Shown here: positions 1 through 6,100 of the stretch, piece by piece | Layout: the number at the start of each line of letters is the position of its first letter | Numbering within the stretch: position 1 is the first letter of the stretch | Origin: Anaerolineales bacterium UBA6663 | GTDB taxonomy: Bacteria; Chloroflexota; Anaerolineae; Anaerolineales; UBA6663 | NCBI GenBank assembly: GCA_002455335.1 | Contig: DKKP01000383.1 | Span: 1-13,714, forward strand | DNA: 13,714 nucleotides | Direction: 5' to 3' | Translations under genes and position numbers: made by a program | The notes under the pieces: model-generated | What the model saw: only the letters and a program-made list of their open reading frames with translations | Database searches by the model: none | Told to the model about the DNA's origin: nothing

Positions 1-48
1 TCGTAAACACGACTGCCCGGGCCTTGGCCCGGGCAGTCGTGTTTACGA
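1..48 (-). terminator. Long perfect hairpin after the acs-like gene, likely terminator
   Basis: Positions 1-23 and 26-48 are perfect reverse complements (23 bp arms) separated by only TT. The inner half of the stem is GC-rich and the outer half contains a GTTTAC/GTAAAC segment. It begins 10 bases after the stop codon of the CoA ligase gene (59-61, read leftward), which is where a factor-independent terminator would sit. Only a short T-run (TTT) follows the GC core on the minus strand, and the sequence beyond the window edge is not visible. The symmetry would also let it end transcripts coming from the left. It is longer than most terminators, so a mobile palindromic repeat is an alternative. 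Confidence 0.6.
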
Positions 49-58
49 CAGGATCGGA

Positions 59-1993
59 TCAGGTCAGCATGCCCTCGTCGTTGATCTCGGAGATCAGAGA
101 CGCCCAGGCACGTCGCGCCTCGTCGACTGAGACCTCGTCTTCGATTGTGCTGATGTCGCCCGGGTCGCGGCCAAGGATCACGGCCTTGAACACGCGGCGC
201 ATGATCTTGCCAGAGCGGGTCTTGGGCAACATGTGGACGAAGTGGATCTCGCCCACCACAGCCACTGGGCCGAGCTCGTTGCGAACCGTTTCGATCAACT
301 CGTGCTTGAGCGCATCCGACGCGGTGTGTCCGGCCCGGAGCACCACGAAGGCCGAGATCACTTCGCCGCGCAAATCGTCGGGCCGGCCTGTGACGCCGGC
401 CTCGACCACGGCCGGGTGGCGCAGCAGCGCCGTCTCGACCTCGATCGTGCCTAGCCGATGCGCCGCGATCTTGATCACCTCGTCGGCGCGGCCCGCGAAC
501 CAGACGTAGCCGTCGGCGTCGATCATGGCCGAATCGCCTGTGTAGTAGGCGTTCATCCCCGGGATCCGGCCCCAGTAGTCGGCGACATAGCGCTCGGGCT
601 CACCCCACAGGCTCTGGATCAGCCCCGGGAACGGGCGCTTGATGGCCATGATGCCTTTGGCCCCAGGCGGGCAGGGGTGGCCGTCGGCTGTCACGATCTC
701 GCAGTCGATGCCGGCCAGCGGGATCCCGGCCGAGCCGGGTTTGGTCGGGAGCATGCCAAGCCCGTAGGGGTTGCCGAAGATCGGGCCGCCGGTCTCGGTC
801 TGCCACATGTGGTCGATGACGGGGATGCGGTCCTTGAAGACCTTGTGCTGCAGCCACTCCCAGGCCGGCGCATTGAGCACCTCACCGGCGCAGAACACGC
901 GCGTCAGCGACTTGTGATCGTATTGGGCCTGGAAGCTCTCGCCATAGCGCATCAGCAGCCGTACCGCCGTCGGCGAGGTGAAGATCCCGGTTACCTGGAA
1001 GTCTTCGACCAGGCGCCAGAGCGTGCCCGGGTCGGGGTGGTCGATCGCGCCTTCGTAGACCAACGTGGTGCAGCCGATCAGGAGCGGCGCGTAGACGATG
1101 TAGCTGTGGCCGACGATCCAGCCGATGTCCGAAGTCGACCACCAGACATCTTGCGGCGTCAGGCCGAAGACCCAGCGCGCCATGCTGTGGATCCAGACCT
1201 GATAGGCGCCGTGGGTGTGCACGGCCAGCTTGGGTTTGGCCGTCGTGCCCGAGGTGGCGAGGATAAAAGCCGGATCGTTCGACTCCATCGGCACGGCGTG
1301 GCCGTGCTGGCTCGTGCCTTTGGCTCGAAACTCCTCCCAGGTGAGGTCGCGGCGCGGCGTCATTGGCACCTCGGCCGCGCCGCGCTTGAGCACGACAACG
1401 TGCTCGACCGAGTGCTCACCGCCCTCGAGGGCATGGTCCACGATCTCCTTCAGGTAGACGTCCTTGCCCTTGCGGTAGGTGATGTCGGCGGCGAAGACGG
1501 CGCGCGAGCCGCTGGCGCGGATCCGATCGCCAAGCGCGCCGGCGCCAAAGCCCGCGAACACGATCGAGTGGATGGCGCCGATGCGCACAGTCGCCAGCAT
1601 CAGGATGATGGCCTCGGGGCAGGTGGGCATGTAGATCGTCAGGCGGTCGCCCTTCTGCAGGCCAAGCCCACGCAAGGCGGCCGCCGTGCGCTCGACCTCG
1701 CGCAGAAGTTGGGCATATGTGTACAGGTCGCGTTGCCCACGCTCGTTGAGGTAGACCAGCGCCGTGTGCCCGCCCCAGCCGCGGTTGACGTGATGATCGA
1801 GCGCGTTGTAGGCGAGGTTTGTCTCGCCGCCGGTGAACCAGCGAAACTCGGGGAAGTTCCAGTCGAAGACGCGGTCCCACGGATGGAACCAATGCAAGTG
1901 CGACGCGGCCTTGCCCCAAAAGGTTGTGGGGTCTTCACGGGCCTCGTCGCGCCAACGGGTGACGATCGGGCTGACCAGATTGAAATCCGACAT
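59..1993 (-). CDS. Acetyl/propionyl-CoA synthetase (AMP-forming)
   Basis: This 644-residue enzyme of the ANL adenylating superfamily activates acetate or a similar short acid to acyl-CoA through an acyl-adenylate, in the cytoplasm. Length matches Acs (about 650). Visible motifs are the N-terminal ACS region with W-x-F-TGGETNLAYNALD (about 52-66), the phosphate loop TSGTTAKPK (247-255), WQTETGG (397-403), YYTGD (483-487), the hinge GRADEVIKIAAHRLG (501-515) and the C-terminal catalytic lysine in KTRSGKIMRR (K596), the residue acetylated in Acs proteins to switch them off. The Trp before QTETGG is the acyl-pocket Trp that favours acetate/propionate over longer acids. The phosphate loop has Ala-Lys-Pro-Lys-Leu where classical Acs has Gly-Lys-Pro-Lys-Gly. 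The ATG at 1993 has an AGAGG ribosome site 5-6 bases upstream. The gene is monocistronic and divergent from the ABC/two-component operon. Acetate versus propionate cannot be settled from sequence alone. Confidence 0.9.
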   Translation of the reverse strand: MSDFNLVSPIVTRWRDEAREDPTTFWGKAASHLHWFHPWDRVFDWNFPEFRWFTGGETNLAYNALDHHVNRGWGGHTALVYLNERGQRDLYTYAQLLREVERTAAALRGLGLQKGDRLTIYMPTCPEAIILMLATVRIGAIHSIVFAGFGAGALGDRIRASGSRAVFAADITYRKGKDVYLKEIVDHALEGGEHSVEHVVVLKRGAAEVPMTPRRDLTWEEFRAKGTSQHGHAVPMESNDPAFILATSGTTAKPKLAVHTHGAYQVWIHSMARWVFGLTPQDVWWSTSDIGWIVGHSYIVYAPLLIGCTTLVYEGAIDHPDPGTLWRLVEDFQVTGIFTSPTAVRLLMRYGESFQAQYDHKSLTRVFCAGEVLNAPAWEWLQHKVFKDRIPVIDHMWQTETGGPIFGNPYGLGMLPTKPGSAGIPLAGIDCEIVTADGHPCPPGAKGIMAIKRPFPGLIQSLWGEPERYVADYWGRIPGMNAYYTGDSAMIDADGYVWFAGRADEVIKIAAHRLGTIEVETALLRHPAVVEAGVTGRPDDLRGEVISAFVVLRAGHTASDALKHELIETVRNELGPVAVVGEIHFVHMLPKTRSGKIMRRVFKAVILGRDPGDISTIEDEVSVDEARRAWASLISEINDEGMLT

Positions 1994-2171
1994 AGGCGCC
2001 TCTCTTGTGAAACGACGCGCCAGACGGGATCTCGCAGCGGTCGAGGCGGAATCTCGATCGGTGCGAACGCCCCTCCAGCGCGATGACCACGGCCTTTCGC
2101 GCGCACGCCAGACCGGTTCGCTCCGGCCGGGCGCAACGGGCTTGCGGCGGACGTCGTTTACTGCGGACGCA

Positions 2172-2208
2172 GCGGATCGCCGGGTCGGTGACCTGCGAGG
2201 CGATCCGC
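2172..2208. repeat. Inverted repeat with 10-bp perfect arms
   Basis: GCGGATCGCC (2172-2181) and GGCGATCCGC (2199-2208) are perfect reverse complements. The 17-base loop contains a further GGTC/GACC pairing (2183-2186 with 2190-2193), so the whole element can fold into one two-part hairpin. No T-run follows on either strand, so it is not a standard terminator. It would lie in the leader of the CoA ligase transcript if that starts near 2472, or just before the riboswitch-like RNA on the other strand. Function unknown. Confidence 0.5.
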
Positions 2209-2267
2209 GCTATCCAGGTGCGGATATCGGTTCGAGCCTTGTCGCGTTTGGTAGCCTGCTGTGGTTG

Positions 2268-2425
2268 ATCCGGGTGCCCGATGTCTGGGCAGAGCCGTGG
2301 CAAGTGGAAGCGGAGGGGTGCAGTCCCCCGTGAAGATGGCCGCCCTGCAGGGCGATCCGTGCGAGGTCGAGAAGACAACCGCCATGTCGGCCTGTTGTGA
2401 GTGTCCAGACATAGGCCCGGCCTGA
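2268..2425 (+). ncRNA. Structured RNA candidate resembling a cobalamin riboswitch
   Basis: Read on the plus strand, several short blocks occur in the order and rough spacing expected of the cobalamin family: GGTGCC (2273-2278); GGC-AAGTGGAAG (about 2299-2310), matching the GGC..AA..GGGAA block; a hairpin GGGGTGCAGTCCCC (2315-2328), like P6 with its GTGCAAATC loop; GGCCGCCCTG (2338-2347), like CCCGCCACTG; and CCAG...GCCCGGCC (2405-2421), like the 3' B12 box CCAGGAGACCGGCC. CCGGG (2270-2274) can pair with CCCGG (2416-2420) to close the element. Internal hairpins include GCCC-TGCA-GGGC (2342-2353). Each block departs slightly from consensus and the P7-P12 region is short. No cobalamin gene follows within view. 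It could instead be another structured leader or a decayed riboswitch. The match is by eye only. Confidence 0.35.
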
Positions 2426-2478
2426 GTGGGGCCGGTCTTGTGTCCCGCTCCGAGTTGTCGATCCGCTTGAGTGGCGGG

Positions 2479-2487
2479 ATTGTAGCA
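2479..2487 (-). promoter_or_regulatory. Extended -10 promoter element reading leftward
   Basis: On the minus strand the sequence reads TGCTACAAT, an extended -10 (TG-n-TACAAT, one mismatch to TATAAT). There is no good -35 hexamer 16-18 bases upstream, which extended -10 promoters tolerate. Transcription would start near 2472 and run to the CoA ligase start at 1993, giving a leader of about 480 bases that is antisense to the riboswitch-like RNA. I see no better leftward promoter nearer the ligase gene. Confidence 0.35.
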
Positions 2488-2514
2488 TAGGGGCTCTGGA
2501 CCGAAGCGTATACC

Positions 2515-2546
2515 GGGCCTGGGTGTCGACGGGTCACCGGAGGCCC
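2515..2546. promoter_or_regulatory. Stem-loop upstream of the small ORF
   Basis: GGGCCT (2515-2520) pairs with AGGCCC (2541-2546), and inside it GGTG (2522-2525) pairs with CACC (2535-2538), with small bulges between the two helices. It lies between the riboswitch-like RNA and the -10 element of the small gene. There is no T-run after it on either strand. It could be part of an expression platform for the upstream RNA or a protein-binding site. Confidence 0.3.
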
Positions 2547-2616
2547 AAGTCTGAATCCGCCCTCAGGATGACCTCAAACCCTCCTGCAGGCTGATCCGCA
2601 AACCGAGGCCGATCTC

Positions 2617-2622
2617 TATACT
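2617..2622 (+). promoter_or_regulatory. -10 element for the small ORF
   Basis: TATACT at 2617-2622 stands out in GC-rich DNA and matches five of six bases of the -10 consensus. The best upstream hexamer (TCCGCA, 2595-2600, 16-base spacer) is a weak -35. A start near 2629 would give a leader of under 20 bases, just enough for the ribosome site AAGGAG (2634-2639). This promoter could serve the small ORF and the four genes after it. Confidence 0.45.
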
Positions 2623-2645
2623 CACGGGCGTTCAAGGAGTTCGCC

Positions 2646-2753
2646 ATGAGTATCTCTGTCATCCTGCTCGTGTTCGTGTTCGTCGGCCTAAGTCTGGCGC
2701 CCTTTGTCGCCGGGAGCGCCCAGGACGACGGGATCCTCATCCTTCCCGAATAA
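2646..2753 (+). CDS. 35-residue hydrophobic, acidic small protein (putative secreted or membrane peptide)
   Basis: I do not recognise this protein. The ATG at 2646 has a near-ideal ribosome site (AAGGAG, 2634-2639, six bases upstream) and a -10 element 24 bases before the start codon. The product begins MSISVILLVFVFVGLSLAP: residues 3-22 form one hydrophobic segment. A Gly-Ser-Ala stretch (23-25) follows and would suit signal peptidase cleavage, leaving the decapeptide QDDGILILPE. There is no Lys or Arg anywhere and net charge is about -3, which is unusual for a signal peptide and for membrane topology. It lies 92 bases before the ABC ATPase gene on the same strand. It could be an exported signal peptide, a single-span regulatory subunit of the transporter or kinase, or a translated leader. 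Confidence 0.55.
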   Translation: MSISVILLVFVFVGLSLAPFVAGSAQDDGILILPE

Positions 2754-2794
2754 ACCGGCACGCAGCAATCGGATCACACGGCGTTTCGCGGACG

Positions 2795-2816
2795 GCGTGG
2801 CACACCCAGGCCACGC
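2795..2816 (+). promoter_or_regulatory. Hairpin between small ORF and ABC ATPase gene
   Basis: GCGTGGC (2795-2801) pairs perfectly with GCCACGC (2810-2816) around an 8-base loop. It sits in the 92-base gap between the small ORF and the ABC ATPase gene, 18 bases before the latter's ribosome site. There is no T-run, so it is more likely an RNA stability or processing element that sets the relative level of peptide and transporter than a full terminator. Confidence 0.3.
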
Positions 2817-2845
2817 TCGCCAACGCGGGCCGCGAGGAGGACTGG

Positions 2846-3742
2846 ATGTCGACCATCGTTCTGGAGACGATGCAACTCAGCAAGACCTATGGCCGTCGCC
2901 CTGTCGTGGACGCCATCGATATCGCCGCCTATGAGGGCGAAGTGTTCGGCTTTCTTGGGCCCAATGGCGCGGGCAAGACGACCACCCTGGGGATGGCGCT
3001 GGGCCTGATCCACCCGACGGCCGGGGCCGTGCAGGTGCTCGGCGAGTGGGTGACGCCCGGCCGGACGCGCGTGTTGCGCCAGGTCGGCGCGCTGCTCGGC
3101 ACGCCGGCATTGGTGCCGCACCTCAGCGCGCGCGAGAACCTCGACCTGATGGCCCGGCTCTCACCCGGCGTCGATCGGCGCCGAATCGCCGATGTGCTCG
3201 ATCAGGTCGGGCTGTTCGAGGCAGCCAACCGCAAGGCCGGCGCGTTCTCGACAGGCATGAAGCAGCGCGTCGGGCTGGCGCTGGCCCTGCTCAACCGGCC
3301 GCGCTTCCTGATCCTCGACGAGCCGACCAATGGGCTCGACCCGGCCGGGATGCGCGAGATCCGGCAGCTCATCCGCGCGCTGGTGGCCGAAGGAACCTCG
3401 GTGCTGCTCTCGAGCCATCTGCTCAACGAGGTGCAACAGGTGTGCGATCGGATCGCCGTGCTCAACCGCGGTAAGGTCGTGGCGCAGGGGCGGGTCGACG
3501 ATCTGCTGCGCGGCCAGAGTCCGGGCGTGCGTCTGCGGGTGCCGGCCCTCGAGCCAGCGGCCGACGTGTTGCGGGCCATTCCGGGCGTCGGGTCGATCAC
3601 GGTCGAAGACGGCGAACTGGTCGTCAACGGCGCCGATACCCAGGCCGTGCTTCAGCACCTGCTCAGCCACGGCATCGTGCCGACCGAGCTCTCCACAAGC
3701 GTGGTCGATCTTGAAACGCTCTTTCTGTCAGTCACGGCCTGA
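2846..3742 (+). CDS. ABC-2 type transporter ATP-binding protein
   Basis: This 298-residue nucleotide-binding subunit powers the membrane protein encoded next to it, acting at the inner face of the cytoplasmic membrane. Visible motifs are Walker A GPNGAGKT (38-45), the signature FSTGMKQRV (134-142, the STGMKQ variant common in ABC-2/BcrA/CcmA-like exporters), Walker B FLILDEP (154-160), the D-loop GLDP (163-166) and the switch His in SSHLLNEV (H191). About 75 residues follow the ATPase core, as in antibiotic and peptide exporters of the BcrA/DrrA group. The ATG at 2846 has a strong GAGGAGG site (2834-2840). It is the first large gene of a four-gene run with a permease, kinase and response regulator, which points to efflux or envelope defence. 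The substrate cannot be told from the sequence. Confidence 0.9.
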   Translation: MSTIVLETMQLSKTYGRRPVVDAIDIAAYEGEVFGFLGPNGAGKTTTLGMALGLIHPTAGAVQVLGEWVTPGRTRVLRQVGALLGTPALVPHLSARENLDLMARLSPGVDRRRIADVLDQVGLFEAANRKAGAFSTGMKQRVGLALALLNRPRFLILDEPTNGLDPAGMREIRQLIRALVAEGTSVLLSSHLLNEVQQVCDRIAVLNRGKVVAQGRVDDLLRGQSPGVRLRVPALEPAADVLRAIPGVGSITVEDGELVVNGADTQAVLQHLLSHGIVPTELSTSVVDLETLFLSVTA

Positions 3743-3764
3743 TCCGTGACCTACGGTGAACCCC

Positions 3765-4571
3765 ATGCTGCTTTCTCTGGTTTCAATCGAATGGATCCGT
3801 CTCATGCGCCGCTGGCTGCCGTGGGCGGCGTTGCTGCTGTGCACTGTGTTCAGCGGGCTCAGTCTTCATAACTTCTACGTGTTGAGCGCCGCCGACTTTG
3901 CAAGCGGTGCGGTCAGGTTGCCCGGCCTTTCGTTTGACCTCGCCACAGCGCTCGACCAGACCCTCGTGCTCGGGGCGCCCTTCATCGTCGTGTTCGGCGC
4001 AGTCCTGATCGGCGACGACTTCGCGCAGCGCACCAACCAGCACTGGCTGATACGGGCCTCGCGCACGACAAGCCTGCTGGCCAAGTTCGCGACGCTGGCG
4101 TTGTTGATCCTGGCCTGGAACTCGTTCACCGTCCTGGCCGGTGGCGCTTTTGGCCTGGGCTACAAATTCTGGCTTACTGGGGCATTCAACTTAGCCGGCG
4201 TCAACTGGCTCCAACTGTTGTGGGCTCTGTTCTATATGACCATCGTGTGTTTGCCCTATGGGGCTCTGGCGCTGCTGCTGGCCCTGTTGACGCGCTCGAC
4301 GTTTCTCGGCGCCGCAATCGGCTTTGGGTACGCGCTTGTAGTCGAGAACCTGGTCGGCGCCGTGTTCGCCCGGGTCGACCTGGTCCGCTGGCTGCCGCGC
4401 AGCCTCTATCTGAGCGCCACGTACATGCTCAATCACATCGGGGACCGCACCGTCGAGGTGCCGGCGGTGCTCCATCAGCCGTTGTTTGCGTGTCTGGTGG
4501 CAGCGGCGTACGCCGTCGTGCTCCTGGGCTTTGCGATCCTGTGGTACCGTCGACAGGATGTGGGCGGTTGA
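3765..4571 (+). CDS. ABC-2 type transporter permease
   Basis: A 268-residue integral membrane protein with about six hydrophobic spans (roughly 17-37, 67-87, 108-128, 152-175, 178-201 and 241-261). After the second span it has the cytoplasmic segment IGDDFAQRTNQHWLIRASRT, the position where ABC-2 permeases carry their coupling segment (E-F-x-x-x-T-x-R type). It pairs with the ATPase encoded just upstream to form an exporter. I chose ATG 3765 because GGTGA (3755-3759), a good match to the 16S tail, lies five bases before it. A GTG at 3756 would add three residues but has no ribosome site. Its stop is two bases from the kinase start, indicating translational coupling. ABC-2 permeases vary too much to name a substrate. 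Confidence 0.85.
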   Translation: MLLSLVSIEWIRLMRRWLPWAALLLCTVFSGLSLHNFYVLSAADFASGAVRLPGLSFDLATALDQTLVLGAPFIVVFGAVLIGDDFAQRTNQHWLIRASRTTSLLAKFATLALLILAWNSFTVLAGGAFGLGYKFWLTGAFNLAGVNWLQLLWALFYMTIVCLPYGALALLLALLTRSTFLGAAIGFGYALVVENLVGAVFARVDLVRWLPRSLYLSATYMLNHIGDRTVEVPAVLHQPLFACLVAAAYAVVLLGFAILWYRRQDVGG

Positions 4572-4573
4572 CG

Positions 4574-6100
4574 ATGATCGAGCGAACGCACACGATGACA
4601 CAGATGAAGCCTTCTCCTTTCGCCTTTTTCGGCCGTCTGCAATGGCGGTTGACCATCTCGTATGCGATTGTCACGGCCGGCACCGTGATGGTGCTGGCGG
4701 CGGTCTTTGTCGCTATCGCGCTCACGACCGATAGCGTCACGACCGACCGGACCTTCCAATCGTTCTACTGGTCGAAGACCGCCTTTCAAGACAACGTGCC
4801 GTTTCTGCTTGACGACCCGGCGGCGCTCCAGGCCTGGGTCGAGCGCGTGCGCACCGAGGGGTTCGCCTGGACCGATTTCCAGTCGAGCGTCGAGACCGGC
4901 TCGCTGAGCTCGGCCAATACGCTTGTCGATGGCGCGCCGATTTTTGTGCTCGGCCCCGAGCTCGGGCTGCTGGCCGCCGCGCCGGCCGTGGCGCCGGCCG
5001 CCTTGGGCCGGCCGTTCGACGCGCGCGAATTGCTCGGCTTCGGGCTTGAGTCGATCCTGGCCGAGGCACAGGTCGGTGACAAACGCTATATCGCGCAAAG
5101 CGCGCTGCAGGCCGACGGCAGCTACATCGTCGCTTTTCCGTTACGGGCCACCGAGGAAGATCCGGTGGTCGCGATCGTGATTTACCGCGTCAGGCCGTCG
5201 GTGTTCGCGACGCCGACCAACCTCGGCCTCTACTCGGCGTTTTTCGTGGTCGTCGCATTGATCATGATCATGGTGGCGCTCCCGGTCGGCGCGGTCTTTG
5301 GCTGGTTGATGTCTCGCGGGCTGCGGCGGCGACTGGCCGATCTCGCGCAGGCCACACGAGCCTGGAGCACCGGCGACTTCTCGGCCCAACCCCGCGATCG
5401 CTCGCGCGACGAGATCGGCGATCTGACCCGCGCGCTCTCCGGGATGGCCGAGCAACTGCAGACCCTGATCCACACCCGCGACGAGCTCGCCCGCGTCGAG
5501 GAGCGCAACCGGCTGGCGCGCGACCTGCATGACACGGTCAAGCAGCAGACCTATGCCGCGCGGATGCAGCTCTCGGCCGCCAGGAACCTCCTGACCAGCG
5601 ACCCCGTGTCGGCTGCCACGCACCTCGAGGCCGCGCTGCAACTCAACCGCGATACGCAGCAGGAACTCAAGCTGATCATCGACGAGCTGCGGCCGGCGGC
5701 GCTACAGGGCAAAGGCCTGGCCCAGGCGCTGGCCGAGTACGTCGAGCGCTGGCAGGGCCACACGGGCATCAAGGCGACGCTCAACGTCACAGGCGACCAA
5801 CCGCCGCCGCTCGAGGTCGAGCAGGTGCTCTACCGGGTCGCCCAGGAGGCGCTGGCCAACGTGGCCCGCCACTCCGACGCGGATCTGACCGACCTGGCGC
5901 TCGATCTCGGCCCGGCGCGGGCGCGTTTGATCGTCGCCGACAATGGTCGCGGCTTCGAGCCCGGAGCTGTCCCGCCGAATTCGCTTGGCCTCGCCGGGAT
6001 GCGCGGGCGCCTGGCTGAGATCGACGGCACGCTGGTCGTCGAGACTCGGCTCTCGGCGGGCACGCGCGTAATCGCCACTGTAGAATCGAGCGCACGATGA
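4574..6100 (+). CDS. Sensor histidine kinase, HisKA_3 (DesK/LiaS/NarX-like) family
   Basis: This 508-residue membrane kinase autophosphorylates and passes phosphate to the response regulator encoded next. It has an N-terminal span (about 27-50), an extracytoplasmic sensor region of about 165 residues (51-215) that I cannot assign to a named fold, and a second span (216-245). A HAMP linker (about 245-296) follows, then the H-box EERNRLARDLHDTVKQQ with H319. The ATPase domain has N-box RVAQEALANVARHS (421-434), DNGRGF (456-461) and GLAGMRGRL (472-480). The frame stays open far upstream inside the permease gene, but ATG 4574, two bases after the permease stop, gives a sensible N-terminus; in-frame ATGs at 4595 and 4604 are alternatives. 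Its stop overlaps the regulator start as ATGA. Genetic linkage to an ABC-2 exporter suggests it detects the exported compound or the damage it causes. Confidence 0.9.
   Translation: MIERTHTMTQMKPSPFAFFGRLQWRLTISYAIVTAGTVMVLAAVFVAIALTTDSVTTDRTFQSFYWSKTAFQDNVPFLLDDPAALQAWVERVRTEGFAWTDFQSSVETGSLSSANTLVDGAPIFVLGPELGLLAAAPAVAPAALGRPFDARELLGFGLESILAEAQVGDKRYIAQSALQADGSYIVAFPLRATEEDPVVAIVIYRVRPSVFATPTNLGLYSAFFVVVALIMIMVALPVGAVFGWLMSRGLRRRLADLAQATRAWSTGDFSAQPRDRSRDEIGDLTRALSGMAEQLQTLIHTRDELARVEERNRLARDLHDTVKQQTYAARMQLSAARNLLTSDPVSAATHLEAALQLNRDTQQELKLIIDELRPAALQGKGLAQALAEYVERWQGHTGIKATLNVTGDQPPPLEVEQVLYRVAQEALANVARHSDADLTDLALDLGPARARLIVADNGRGFEPGAVPPNSLGLAGMRGRLAEIDGTLVVETRLSAGTRVIATVESSAR

Larger units (their letters stand above)
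1994..2645. other. Long non-coding intergenic region between divergent units
   Basis: This stretch of about 650 bp separates the leftward CoA ligase gene from the rightward small ORF. I see no credible protein gene in it: the open frames here are short or are extensions of antisense frames of the ligase, with no start or ribosome site. It contains an inverted repeat (2172-2208), a riboswitch-like RNA (about 2268-2425), a leftward extended -10 (2479-2487), a hairpin (2515-2546) and a rightward -10 (2617-2622), each listed separately. About 1994-2170 shows nothing beyond the ligase ribosome site. Confidence 0.7.

Noticed and set aside
458..2086. 542-residue open frame antisense to the CoA ligase gene
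   Set aside because: Its composition is rich in Arg, Ala, Gly, Asp and His, it has no recognisable motif and it mirrors the third-position GC bias of the real gene. The opposite strand carries a full set of Acs motifs.
2281..2412. 8-bp complementarity ATGTCTGG (2281-2288) with CCAGACAT (2405-2412) as proof of a closing stem
   Set aside because: A match of this length has an appreciable chance of arising at random in about 150 bases, and it conflicts with the cobalamin-like fold; noted only as a possible alternative pairing.
2268..2425. SRP RNA, RNase P, tmRNA or group II intron domain V in the structured region
   Set aside because: The GGAAGCAGC-type SRP loop, the RNase P GAGGAAAGTC core and a tmRNA tRNA-like end are all absent. 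GAGCCGTG resembles the start of domain V, but the required GAAA-capped helix and bulge are missing.
4220..4573. 118-codon upstream extension of the kinase frame inside the permease gene
   Set aside because: The permease frame here encodes clear membrane spans, and the kinase has a suitable ATG two bases after the permease stop.
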